This document shows, piece after piece, positions 26,320 to 34,681 of a stretch of DNA of 64,000 nucleotides. This DNA is from Flavobacteriales bacterium UBA6051 (lineage in GTDB: Bacteria; Bacteroidota; Bacteroidia; Flavobacteriales_D; Crocinitomicaceae). The stretch spans positions 651,397 to 715,396 of the forward strand of contig DIYP01000007.1 of assembly GCA_002427735.1 (NCBI GenBank), read 5' to 3'. The notes under the pieces were generated by a model. It was not told the origin of the DNA. It saw only the letters and a program-made list of their open reading frames with translations, and made no database searches. A program made the translations under genes and the position numbers. The stretch's first letter is position 1; each line of letters begins with the position of its first letter.

Positions 26320-27792
26320 ATGTCTCTTTCAAATCTTACCCAAATCAAAGAAGGACTTACTTACGATGATGTCCTTTTAGTCCCCGCCTACTCCGAAGTA
26401 CTTCCACACGAAGTTCAATTAAAAAGTAAAATCACGAGAAACATTGAAGTTAATACTCCGATTGTTTCAGCGGCCATGGATACGGTTACAGAAGCCAATC
26501 TTGCCATTGCCATTGCCCAACAAGGGGGAATTGGTGTGATTCACAAAAATATGTCGATCGCCTCACAAGCTTTACAAGTAAGAAAAGTTAAACGTTCTGA
26601 AAGTGGGATGATTCTCGATCCGGTAACGTTGTCGCGTGATGCAATTGTTTCGGATGCACTCAACCTCATGAGAGAGAATAAAATTGGAGGAATTCCTGTC
26701 ATCGATGGTGATAAAAAGCTTTTGGGAATTGTTACTAACCGAGATTTACGCTTCGAAAAGAATCAAAATCGCCCGATTGTTGAAGTAATGACTTCCGAAA
26801 ACATCGTAACAACATCGGAAAACACCGATTTGGCAACAGCAGAACAGATTCTTCAGGCAAATAAAATTGAAAAACTACCTGTAGTTGATCAGGATAATAC
26901 ACTCATTGGACTAATTACCTTTAGAGATATCATCAAGGTAAAAGAACACCCAAATTCGTGTAAAGATTCGTATGGCCGCTTACGTGTAGCAGCAGCTCTT
27001 GGGGTTACACACGATACGATGGAAAGAGCAGATGCCTTAGTTGATGCCGGAGTTGATGCAGTCGTTATTGATACCGCACATGGACACACGCAAGGAGTTA
27101 TAGTAAAACTGAAAGAAGTAAAGGCGAAATATCCTGACCTTGATGTGATTGTTGGAAATATTGCTACTCCTGAAGCGGCTAAGTTTTTGGTAGATGCTGG
27201 AGCTGATGCCGTTAAAGTTGGTATAGGACCAGGATCTATATGTACTACCCGAATCATCGCCGGTGTTGGTGTACCACAATTAACAGCCGTGAATGATGTA
27301 GCCATGGCATTAGAAGGAACCGGGGTTCCGGTAATTGCGGATGGAGGTATCAGATATACCGGTGATATCGTTAAGGCAATTGCCGCTGGAGCAGATACTG
27401 TAATGGTTGGTTCGATGTTTGCAGGTGTAGAAGAATCTCCTGGAGAAACAATTATCTATCAGGGAAGAAAATTTAAAACATACCGCGGAATGGGATCATT
27501 GGAAGCAATGCAAAAAGGATCAAAAGATCGCTACTTCCAAGCAGATGAGGACGATGCTAAAAAACTGGTACCGGAGGGAATTTCTGGCCGAGTTCCTTTC
27601 AAAGGGAAATTGAATGAAGTGATGTATCAAATCATTGGAGGGTTAAGATCTGGAATGGGTTACTGTGGTGCTGGAGAGATCTCCAAGCTTCAAGGAGCTA
27701 AGTTCGTGCGCATTACAAGTGCCGGAGTTCATGAGAGTCATCCACATGATGTGACCATTACGCGAGAAGCACCAAACTATAGTATAAAATAA
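26320..27792 (+). CDS. guaB: IMP dehydrogenase
   Basis: 490 residues, the usual length. It oxidises IMP to XMP with NAD+, the committed step to GMP. The catalytic core is split by two CBS domains (about residues 97-205: VSDALNLMRENKIGGIPVID; ATAEQILQANKIEKLPVVD). The catalytic Cys308 lies in GIGPGSICTTRIIAGVG, the phosphate loop is VIADGGIRYTGDIVKA, and the flap/cation region is YRGMGSLEAMQKGSKDRY. It is followed by the PPIase operon, which has its own -7 box. Confidence 0.97.
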   Translation: MSLSNLTQIKEGLTYDDVLLVPAYSEVLPHEVQLKSKITRNIEVNTPIVSAAMDTVTEANLAIAIAQQGGIGVIHKNMSIASQALQVRKVKRSESGMILDPVTLSRDAIVSDALNLMRENKIGGIPVIDGDKKLLGIVTNRDLRFEKNQNRPIVEVMTSENIVTTSENTDLATAEQILQANKIEKLPVVDQDNTLIGLITFRDIIKVKEHPNSCKDSYGRLRVAAALGVTHDTMERADALVDAGVDAVVIDTAHGHTQGVIVKLKEVKAKYPDLDVIVGNIATPEAAKFLVDAGADAVKVGIGPGSICTTRIIAGVGVPQLTAVNDVAMALEGTGVPVIADGGIRYTGDIVKAIAAGADTVMVGSMFAGVEESPGETIIYQGRKFKTYRGMGSLEAMQKGSKDRYFQADEDDAKKLVPEGISGRVPFKGKLNEVMYQIIGGLRSGMGYCGAGEISKLQGAKFVRITSAGVHESHPHDVTITREAPNYSIK

Positions 27793-27824
27793 TTCGTTAC
27801 GGTGTAGAAATTGTTTGTTTAACG

Positions 27825-27832
27825 TATATTTG
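27825..27832 (+). promoter_or_regulatory. -7 element (TATATTTG) of the PPIase operon
   Basis: Exact TAnnTTTG match, 20 bases before the ATG at 27853. It lies 32 bases after the guaB stop and would drive the three chaperone genes separately. Confidence 0.7.
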
Positions 27833-27852
27833 ACAGCCTTAAAAAAAACAGA

Positions 27853-29805
27853 ATGATGAATAAATTAACTGTATTTGCAATTACACTCTTTTTGGGATTG
27901 AACGTGTTCGGACAGAAAGATCCAGTGATCATGACCATCAATGACAATGCTATTACAAAATCAGAATTTCTTCAAATTTATCTTAAGAACAATAACGATC
28001 CTAAGTACGACAAAGCATCACTTGATGAGTACATGGAATTGTTCAAGAAGTTTAAGCTAAAGGTAGCTGAGGCAGAAGCATTGGGATATGATACAATTCC
28101 TAATCTGGTAAAAGAACTAAACGGTTATCGCAAGCAATTAGCACTCCCCTATCTTGTCGATTCAGTAAAAAATCAATCACTGGTTCGTGAAGCGTACGAT
28201 CGAACGAAGAATGAAGTTCGTGCCGCACACATCATGTTGAAAATTCCACGCGATGCAAGCCCAGCTGATACGCTTCGACTGTATGAGCGTTTAATGGATA
28301 TGAAAAAACGTATTGAGGCAGGAGAAGATTTTGCAATCATTGCTAAGGCTCAATCAGAAGATCCTTCTGCTGCTCAAAATGGCGGAGATCTTGGATATTT
28401 TACGGCTTTCCAAATGGTTTACCCGTTCGAGGAGATGGCCTACACTACTCCTATTGGTTCCGTTTCGAATCCTTTTAGAACGCGTTTTGGTTATCATATT
28501 TTGAAGGTAGCCGACAAGCGTGAAGCACGCGGAACAATTGAGACTGCTCATATCATGGTCGCTGTTGATAAAAATGCTGGTAGCGAAGGTATCAATGCTG
28601 GAAAAGCAAAAATTGATGAGATTTACGGACTATTGCAAGGTGGAGAAAACTTTGAAGCACTCGTTGAAAAATTCTCTGATGATCCAACCTCGAATAAGAA
28701 GAAAGGAATTCTTCCTGCCTTTGGAACTGGAACTACAACTCGAATGGTTCCTGCATTTGAAGAAGCAGCGTTCAATTTGAAGAATGACGGTGACTACAGT
28801 AAACCAGTTAGAACGAATTATGGTTTCCACATTGTAAAACGACTTTCTCTTCAACCTGTTCCTTCTTTTGAAGAAATGGAGTCTGGACTTAAGAAAAAGG
28901 TTTCGAAGGACGAGCGTTCTAAGACGACACAAGATTCTTTTGTGGCTAAACTTAAAGATGAATACGGCTTTGCTGACCGAAGTAAGAAAGGTTTGAAGTG
29001 GTTCTATGAGAACATGGACTCAACGTATTTCGCAGGTAAATTTGATCCTTCTGCGGCTCCTTCTGATCGTCCGCTTTTTGTTTTGGACGGTAAAGACTTT
29101 ACGCAGCAAGAATTCGCTTTGTTCCTCAAGAAAAACTACAGAGGTGTTCGTAAGAACTCAATGAATATGGTTGTTGATGAGCAGTACAAGCGTTGGATGA
29201 AAAAAGCGATTCTCGAATATGAAGAATCAAAACTTATTGACAAATATCCAGCATTTAAAGCCCTTGTAACTGAATATCATGATGGTATCTTACTTTATGA
29301 AGTAATGTCCGACATGGTTTGGAATAAGGCAATGAAAGACACTGTTGGCTTGAAAGCTTTCTATGAGGAGAATAAGGCAAATTATATGTGGGGACACCGC
29401 ATTGATGCAGATATTTACGAGTGTTATAATAAGAATTCAGCAAACAAAGCATTCAAGCTTCTTAAGAATGATACAATTCGACCTGTGAACGTTGTTAAAG
29501 AAATCAATGGAGACTCTGAGCTAAACATCCGCCACAGAAACGGGAAATTTGATACTGAAAAGACGAATTATCTTGTTGGACAATCAATAGAAACAGGATT
29601 GAATCAACCGTTTGAAGTAGATGGTAAATTCTACGTAATCCTTGTTAAAGAGAAGTTGTCTCCTGCTCAGAAAGAGTTTGACGAGGCCAAAGGTGCAATT
29701 ACCTCTGATTACCAAAATCACCTTGAGAAAAACTGGTTAATGGAACTTGATAAAAAACACAAAGTGACCATCAACTCTGAAGAACTCTACGCAGTTGGCA
29801 AATAA
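27853..29805 (+). CDS. Periplasmic parvulin-type peptidyl-prolyl isomerase (two PpiC domains)
   Basis: 650 residues with a signal peptide (LTVFAITLFLGLNVFG). An N-terminal helical chaperone segment comes first, then a first rotamase domain at about 118-225 (AAHIMLKIPRD...NGGDLGYFTAFQMVYPFEE...RFGYHILKVADKR), and a second at about 228-335 (TAHIMVAVDKNAG...YGFHIVKR). The long C-terminal part is helical with no clear domain. Such SurA/PpiD-like foldases assist outer-membrane and secreted protein folding. It starts MMN; either Met could be used. The end overlaps the next start by 11 bases. Confidence 0.88.
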   Translation: MMNKLTVFAITLFLGLNVFGQKDPVIMTINDNAITKSEFLQIYLKNNNDPKYDKASLDEYMELFKKFKLKVAEAEALGYDTIPNLVKELNGYRKQLALPYLVDSVKNQSLVREAYDRTKNEVRAAHIMLKIPRDASPADTLRLYERLMDMKKRIEAGEDFAIIAKAQSEDPSAAQNGGDLGYFTAFQMVYPFEEMAYTTPIGSVSNPFRTRFGYHILKVADKREARGTIETAHIMVAVDKNAGSEGINAGKAKIDEIYGLLQGGENFEALVEKFSDDPTSNKKKGILPAFGTGTTTRMVPAFEEAAFNLKNDGDYSKPVRTNYGFHIVKRLSLQPVPSFEEMESGLKKKVSKDERSKTTQDSFVAKLKDEYGFADRSKKGLKWFYENMDSTYFAGKFDPSAAPSDRPLFVLDGKDFTQQEFALFLKKNYRGVRKNSMNMVVDEQYKRWMKKAILEYEESKLIDKYPAFKALVTEYHDGILLYEVMSDMVWNKAMKDTVGLKAFYEENKANYMWGHRIDADIYECYNKNSANKAFKLLKNDTIRPVNVVKEINGDSELNIRHRNGKFDTEKTNYLVGQSIETGLNQPFEVDGKFYVILVKEKLSPAQKEFDEAKGAITSDYQNHLEKNWLMELDKKHKVTINSEELYAVGK

Positions 29806-30661
29806 TTGGAACATATATTTAATTCGGGCTGGCATTTTTGCCAGCCTGTTTTGTTTTGGTCTGCTCACAAGTTGTTCTAACAAGGGAAAGGTAATTGCGA
29901 AGGTAAATGACACCGAGCTTCTCGAAGACGAAGCGTATATCCTGATGAAACACTTGGGTATTAATCCCGACGACGCCGATGCCTACCGATCTTTTGTTGA
30001 AGAATGGTGCGAAAATGAAGCGCTAAAGACTGAAATGAAATCTGAACACCCTAATGAATGGGAACTAGTTCGATTAAGATCGGAATCCTTCGCTGGAGAT
30101 CTTTCCAGGATTTTTCTTGAAGAAACAGCATTGCTGAAAGATCTTGATACCATTGTTGACAACCAAGAAATTTTGGATTACTACGAATCCCATAAGGCGG
30201 AATTCGTCTTGCATGATTACATCGTAAAAGCACTGTACCTTAAAATCCCTGCAGGACTCGACTTTAAGTCCGAAGAAGTTCACACTAGTTACCTGTTAAA
30301 AAATGATAAAGATCTAATGAAAGTGGATTCTTATGCTAAACTTTATGCTCAGAATTATCACTTCAATGATTCGTCATGGGTATATTTCAATGATTTGGCG
30401 AAAGATATCCCAGTGACAAAATACAACGTGGATAATCTCGTATTAAATAGAACGAAAACATATTTTTCTGATGAGAACTTCACCTACTTCATCAATATTA
30501 TTGATTATAAACTAAAAGATGAAGCTCCACCAGTTGATTTCCTGCAAAATGAGATCAAAAATATAATTGTTGCGAATCGCCTTCAGGAATTGAAAGAAAA
30601 GAACGAATCGAAAATGATTCAGCGAATAAAAAAGAAACATGAAATTATTATCAATATTTAG
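29795..30661 (+). CDS. Lipoprotein of the PPIase operon, SurA-N-like without recognisable PPIase domain
   Basis: 288 residues starting with TTG at 29795; no ATG precedes the lipobox LLTSC (Cys at ~residue 28), so TTG or another rare start is required. After the lipobox, KVIAKVNDTELLEDEAYILMK has the typical SurA/PpiC N-terminal strand-helix start, but no D-x-G-x-L-G-x-F rotamase motif follows. The tail is helical and lysine-rich. It overlaps both neighbours (11 bases upstream, 23 downstream), a strong sign of translational coupling. I infer a membrane-anchored chaperone subunit working with the two isomerases. Confidence 0.7.
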   Translation: MANNWNIYLIRAGIFASLFCFGLLTSCSNKGKVIAKVNDTELLEDEAYILMKHLGINPDDADAYRSFVEEWCENEALKTEMKSEHPNEWELVRLRSESFAGDLSRIFLEETALLKDLDTIVDNQEILDYYESHKAEFVLHDYIVKALYLKIPAGLDFKSEEVHTSYLLKNDKDLMKVDSYAKLYAQNYHFNDSSWVYFNDLAKDIPVTKYNVDNLVLNRTKTYFSDENFTYFINIIDYKLKDEAPPVDFLQNEIKNIIVANRLQELKEKNESKMIQRIKKKHEIIINI

Positions 30662-31985
30662 TTTTGTCGTACTTGCACTATCTCAAGTAAATGCTCAACC
30701 GAAAACAATCGACAAAGTTGTAGCTCAGGTGGGCGATAATATTGTTCTCCTCTCTGATATTCAAGCGCAGAAAATACAGGCCCTTCAAGCTGGTGTCACG
30801 GTAACTCCAGAATTGGACTGTCGTATTGTCGAAGATTTAATGTATCAATACCTTTTGTTGAATCAGGCACGTATAGATAGTATCGAGGTGCTAGATGGGC
30901 AGGTAGATGCTGAAATGGAAAATAGACTTCGCGTCATTGAAAACCAGATCGGAAGCCGCCAAAAAATGGAAGAGTTTTACGGAAAGACGACTACTCAAAT
31001 CAAGCAAGAGTTTCGTCCAATCATCCGTGATCAATTACTCTCACAAGAAATGGAGCGTACAATTACTTCAGAAGTGTCAGTTACACCAAGAGAAGTTCAA
31101 AAGTTCTATAAAAAACTCCCTATTGACAGTATCCCATTAATCAATGCTCAATTGAGTTTCCAGCAAATAGTTGTCTACCCTGATGTAACTGAAAGGGATA
31201 AACAAAATGCAAAGGATAAGTTGCAAGAAATTCGTAATAAAATCATCCGTGAAGGAAAATCGTTCTCTACACAGGCAAGAATCCACTCGATGGACCCAGG
31301 AAGCGCTGCTCTGGGTGGTGAAATTACAGCTACTCGCGGAATGATGGTGCCTCCATTTGAAGCAGCTGTATTTAACTTAGAAGCAGGTGATGTTTCTGAC
31401 GTTTTTGAAACAGATTACGGGTATCACATTGTGAAACTAGTTGACCGTAAAGGTGATAATTACACTTGTCGTCATATTCTTATCGTTCCGGAATTTAGCA
31501 ACACTGCACTCGAATCTGCAGCATTGCAACTAGACTCTTGCTATCAAAAGCTAAAGAATGGAGAAATGACTTGGGAAGACGCCGTTATTAAGTATTCCAA
31601 TGATGATGCTACACGAAGAAATAAAGGGATCATTACGAACCCAATTACGGGCGATCAAATGTGGGACATGGAAGACTTAAATCAGGTTGACCAGCAGATT
31701 TACTTGTTAACGGATGCCATGGAGGAAGGAGATATTTCACAACCAAACCTTTACATGAATATGTTTGAACGAAAGCAAGGTGTTCGAATCGTTCGGTTGA
31801 TGAAACGAACAAAACCGCACAGAGCAAATCTTGATGATGACTATGCATTGATAAAACGTGCAGCGGAAAATGAAAAAAAGCAGGAAATCATTAAGAACTG
31901 GACTAATTCGAACATCAAAAGAACCTTCATCCGTATTGATGAAGACTTCAAAGATTGTGATTTCATCAACGATTGGATTGAATAA
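30639..31985 (+). CDS. SurA-like periplasmic chaperone/peptidyl-prolyl isomerase
   Basis: 448 residues, close to SurA length, with a signal peptide (LSIFSFVVLALSQVNA). The SurA N domain begins IDKVVAQVGDNIVLLSDIQ and includes LDCRIVEDLMYQYLLLNQA. The first PpiC domain is at about 168-275 (ALGGEITATRGMMVPPFE, YGYHIVKLVDRKG). The second, at about 276-385, is more diverged (CRHILIVPEF...KGIITNPITGD). It delivers beta-barrel proteins to the BAM complex in proteobacteria; the same role is likely here. The final ~60 residues return to the core fold as in SurA. Confidence 0.9.
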   Translation: MKLLSIFSFVVLALSQVNAQPKTIDKVVAQVGDNIVLLSDIQAQKIQALQAGVTVTPELDCRIVEDLMYQYLLLNQARIDSIEVLDGQVDAEMENRLRVIENQIGSRQKMEEFYGKTTTQIKQEFRPIIRDQLLSQEMERTITSEVSVTPREVQKFYKKLPIDSIPLINAQLSFQQIVVYPDVTERDKQNAKDKLQEIRNKIIREGKSFSTQARIHSMDPGSAALGGEITATRGMMVPPFEAAVFNLEAGDVSDVFETDYGYHIVKLVDRKGDNYTCRHILIVPEFSNTALESAALQLDSCYQKLKNGEMTWEDAVIKYSNDDATRRNKGIITNPITGDQMWDMEDLNQVDQQIYLLTDAMEEGDISQPNLYMNMFERKQGVRIVRLMKRTKPHRANLDDDYALIKRAAENEKKQEIIKNWTNSNIKRTFIRIDEDFKDCDFINDWIE

Positions 31986-32088
31986 CAATAACCAAACGCT
32001 TACATCCGTAGATCCAAATTAATGCGATTAGTTATTTAGAGCGGAGTTTGTCTTGCCAAAATTCTTTTTCGTTACCTCTAATACCCGT

Positions 32089-32171
32089 ATCAAAACCTAG
32101 CGGGGTCACTTCCCGTTCCCAAATCAAAACCTAGCGGGGTCACTTCCCGTTCCCAAATCAAAACCTAGCGG
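32089..32171. repeat. 34-base tandem repeat, two full copies plus a 15-base partial copy
   Basis: Copy 1 (32089-32122) and copy 2 (32123-32156) are identical; copy 3 (32157-32171) stops after its first 15 bases (ATCAAAACCTAGCGG) and then diverges into a T-run. Each unit holds AAAACCTAGCGGGG and GTCACTTCCCGTTCCC, giving G-tract and C-tract pairs. The block fills the end of the 223-base gap between the SurA-like gene and moxR. Apart from it and the terminal hairpin, I see nothing else in that gap. Confidence 0.9.
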
Positions 32172-32177
32172 TTTTTC
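32160..32177 (+). terminator. Short A-tract/T-tract hairpin after the tandem repeat
   Basis: AAAACC, loop TAGC, GGTTTT (32160-32175) followed by a further T forms a 6-base-pair stem flanked by the A and T tracts of an intrinsic terminator. It would end transcription of the PPIase operon 32 bases before the moxR ATG. The stem is short, so efficiency is uncertain. Confidence 0.5.
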
Positions 32178-32208
32178 TTATATTTATCCATCTAAATTAG
32201 TGTAGCCA

Positions 32209-33162
32209 ATGTCAGATAAAGAAAGCATAGATCAACTCGTTCAGCAATATCAAGGATTAAAAACTGAAATTCATAAAGTTATCGTTGGACAAGATGATGT
32301 GGTAGATCAAGTATTGATTTCTATTTTTTCCCGGGGTCACTGTCTTTTAGTTGGTGTTCCCGGTCTGGCAAAAACACTTCTGGTAAATACAATTTCAGAT
32401 TGTTTAGGCCTAAGCTTTAACCGCGTTCAGTTCACACCTGACCTGATGCCTTCTGACATTGTAGGTGCTGAGATATTGGATGAAAACAGAAATTTTAAGT
32501 TTTTAAAGGGGCCTCTTTTCTCGAACATTGTTCTTGCGGATGAGATCAACCGTACTCCTCCCAAAACGCAATCAGCCTTACTCGAGGCTATGCAGGAGCG
32601 CAAGGTAACAGCGGCCGGGACAACCTATGACCTCCCAGCTCCATTTTTTGTTTTAGCAACACAAAACCCTATTGAACAAGAAGGGACATACCCTCTTCCT
32701 GAAGCACAATTGGACCGCTTTATGTTTAATATTTGGGTGGATTATCCAACGTATGCGGAAGAACTTGCCATTGTTAAAGCAACAACTGCGGACCAAAGAG
32801 TGGAATTAAGGCAAATGCTAACTGGTGAAGAAATCCTGAAGTATCAAGAATTAATTCGTCGAATTCCAGTAGCTGACAACGTACTGGAATATGCGGTTAA
32901 ACTTGTTGGAAAAACACGAATCGGAAGTGAAAGTGCTCCCAAGATTACGCAAGATTTTATCACATGGGGTGCCGGACCAAGAGCTTCTCAGTATCTAATA
33001 ATTGGTGCTAAGTGTCACGCCGCTCTTAATGGGAAGTACTCTCCGGATATTGAAGACGTAAAAGCGGTTGCTAAGCCAATCTTACGCCATCGCTTAGTTC
33101 GTAACTACAGAGCTGAAGCTGAAGGATACTCAATGGATAAAATTATTGATGAACTCTTGTAA
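32209..33162 (+). CDS. MoxR-family AAA+ ATPase
   Basis: 317 residues. Walker A is GVPGLAKT, Walker B IVLADEINRTPPKTQSALLEA, sensor 1 ATQNPIEQEGTYPLPEAQLDRF, sensor 2 in the C-terminal lid (GPRASQYLI). MoxR ATPases act as chaperones for VWA/DUF58 protein partners, often in envelope or stress functions. In many Bacteroidota moxR is followed by DUF58 and bat genes; here it is followed instead by an SGNH hydrolase. The start is the ATG at 32209. Confidence 0.93.
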   Translation: MSDKESIDQLVQQYQGLKTEIHKVIVGQDDVVDQVLISIFSRGHCLLVGVPGLAKTLLVNTISDCLGLSFNRVQFTPDLMPSDIVGAEILDENRNFKFLKGPLFSNIVLADEINRTPPKTQSALLEAMQERKVTAAGTTYDLPAPFFVLATQNPIEQEGTYPLPEAQLDRFMFNIWVDYPTYAEELAIVKATTADQRVELRQMLTGEEILKYQELIRRIPVADNVLEYAVKLVGKTRIGSESAPKITQDFITWGAGPRASQYLIIGAKCHAALNGKYSPDIEDVKAVAKPILRHRLVRNYRAEAEGYSMDKIIDELL

Positions 33163-33195
33163 AGTGCTTTGAACTCGCACCTCTTCTATTGAATC

Positions 33196-34380
33196 ATGGC
33201 TAAAAAAAGGAAAAAGCGAGTTAAGATTATTCTTTACATTCTCGTTGTCTTTCTTTTTCAAGAAGTGGTTATACGCTATTGTTATCCTCTTCCCGAACTT
33301 TCTAATTTTGACAGAATCAACTACATGGTCTTGAATCCTCAAGGCAAAAAGTACTTTCATTTTAGAAATAGTAACTGGTATTGGCATTCAACATTGGATA
33401 CGGTAGCTCAATTCGAGCATCGACTCAATATGTATGGTTTTCGCGACAAAGAATGGAGTATTGAGAAAATGCCCGGAACTAAACGAGTGTTCTTTATTGG
33501 AGACAGCTTCGTGGAGGGAATCATGGCGAAGCAAAATGAAACGATACCAACCGCATTCAGTCAAGCTTCAGGAGAAGACAATTACGAGGTTTTCAATTGC
33601 GGTATCGCAGGGGTTGGCCTGGACGCATATGTACAATTCATGGCAGATGCAATTCCCGTATATAAACCGGATATTGTATTCCTCTGTATCTATGCAAATG
33701 ATTTAAGTCCAAAATCTGCTCCAAGACAACCTGTCGATAAAGAACTAATCAATTATCCCATGATGCGACCTCGTTTTCTTGAAGTCCACAAACAGTCTAA
33801 AACAAACGGTGACCTCAGAGCCTTATGGAGCGATGAGACCAGCAAACCATTTTTTCAGCCTTGTCCAGATAATGGAAACCCTTGGACAAATAGGGAAGAT
33901 GAATTGAAGCAACTCATCGATAGAGAAATGGCGCAAACCATCATTGATGGTAATTTAAGTCCTTATCGTGCTGGAGGGTTTCTGCATGAAATAGAGAACT
34001 TAAACCAGCCTCCTGCCTTGGGAACGATGCTTCCTTATCTCAAAGAGATATGCAGAAACAATGGTGCCGAGCCTATAGTAGTTTACATTCCCTCACGCAA
34101 TCAGGTTACCGACTATTATCATCCTTATGAGCAAGCGTTGAGTAACATCCATGATTCACTAACTCCTGATCTAACCAGTGAAGCGTATCAACTTCACCAA
34201 CGCGTACTCTCTTATCAGTGCCAGGATTTCGGTATTCATTTCATCGATCTGACAGGCGTTGTAAAAGAAAATGAGACCCGAGGGAATCGCCTTTACTGGA
34301 ATTATGATGAGCATATGCGCGGTAAGGGCTACCAACTATTGGGTAAAAACATTTGGCAACAATGGAACGCTCGAAAGTAG
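33196..34380 (+). CDS. Membrane-anchored SGNH-hydrolase-like protein
   Basis: 394 residues. An N-terminal signal anchor (IILYILVVFLFQEVVI) follows a Lys/Arg-rich start. SGNH blocks are visible: block I VFFIGDSFVEGI (nucleophile Ser), a Gly-containing NCGIAGVGLDAYVQ, block III-like IYANDLSPK (Asn), and block V DEHMRGKGYQLLG (Asp and His). Related enzymes remove or add acetyl groups on polysaccharides or peptidoglycan (AlgX/PatB-like) or are lipases. The target is unknown. It follows moxR by 33 bases and is convergent to the small RNA. Confidence 0.8.
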   Translation: MAKKRKKRVKIILYILVVFLFQEVVIRYCYPLPELSNFDRINYMVLNPQGKKYFHFRNSNWYWHSTLDTVAQFEHRLNMYGFRDKEWSIEKMPGTKRVFFIGDSFVEGIMAKQNETIPTAFSQASGEDNYEVFNCGIAGVGLDAYVQFMADAIPVYKPDIVFLCIYANDLSPKSAPRQPVDKELINYPMMRPRFLEVHKQSKTNGDLRALWSDETSKPFFQPCPDNGNPWTNREDELKQLIDREMAQTIIDGNLSPYRAGGFLHEIENLNQPPALGTMLPYLKEICRNNGAEPIVVYIPSRNQVTDYYHPYEQALSNIHDSLTPDLTSEAYQLHQRVLSYQCQDFGIHFIDLTGVVKENETRGNRLYWNYDEHMRGKGYQLLGKNIWQQWNARK

Positions 34381-34392
34381 CTGAGATGGGTG

Positions 34393-34574
34393 AAAAATAA
34401 AAAACCCGCATGGTTCTGTTAATTGAAGCCTCAATTAACACGTTTAGGATTACTGGAGTGATCTGATATCTGCTGTTTGGTTACCCGCTCTCCGAAGAGT
34501 GCAGTCCATCATACTACCCCTGAGGCTCTCCTTAATAATATAGTCCTAAGCTTCAAATTTACCCATGCGGGACC
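34393..34574 (-). ncRNA. Structured small RNA, candidate 6S RNA-like
   Basis: No gene covers this 301-base gap. Read on the minus strand, CCCGCATGG (34571-34563) pairs perfectly with CCATGCGGG (34413-34405), and the latter is followed by TTTTTTATTTTT (34404-34393), an intrinsic terminator formed by the closing stem itself. Inside are TTAGGA/TCCTAA (34549-34544 with 34449-34444), GGAG/CTCC and CTGC/GCAG pairs, a UUCG-capped tip near 34495, and on the 3' side a perfect 10-base-pair hairpin (34440-34417, loop 4). The resulting shape is closing stem, asymmetric bubble with a 3'-side hairpin, then a long terminal arm. That is the 6S RNA plan, and the 13-nucleotide 5' strand of the bubble reads TAAATTTG (34561-34554), like a -7 promoter box. 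The 5' end is approximate. Confidence 0.6.
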
Positions 34575-34587
34575 TTCTTACGAAGTA

Positions 34588-34617
34588 GATTCACAGCCAA
34601 TCTCCGTTGGTTGAATC
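34588..34617. repeat. Imperfect inverted repeat upstream of the small RNA
   Basis: GATTCA (34588-34593) and CCAA (34597-34600) pair with TTGG (34607-34610) and TGAATC (34612-34617) across a 6-base loop, with small bulges. There is no T-run on either side. It may regulate the small RNA, belong to a longer form of it, or terminate mscS poorly. Confidence 0.4.
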
Positions 34618-34681
34618 GTAGAACTAAAATAAATAAAACTATCGGGTAAATGCGTCCAAATTGTAAACTAAATCCGAAGAA

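Noticed and set aside
32089..32171. Possible CRISPR array from the 34-base repeats
   Set aside because: The repeats are directly adjacent with no spacers, only two full copies exist and no cas gene is nearby.
34393..34574. Reading the structured RNA on the plus strand as a terminator or riboswitch of the SGNH gene
   Set aside because: On the plus strand the closing stem is followed by GACCTTCTTACG, not a T-run, whereas the minus strand ends in a long T-run; no ligand-binding riboswitch core was recognised.
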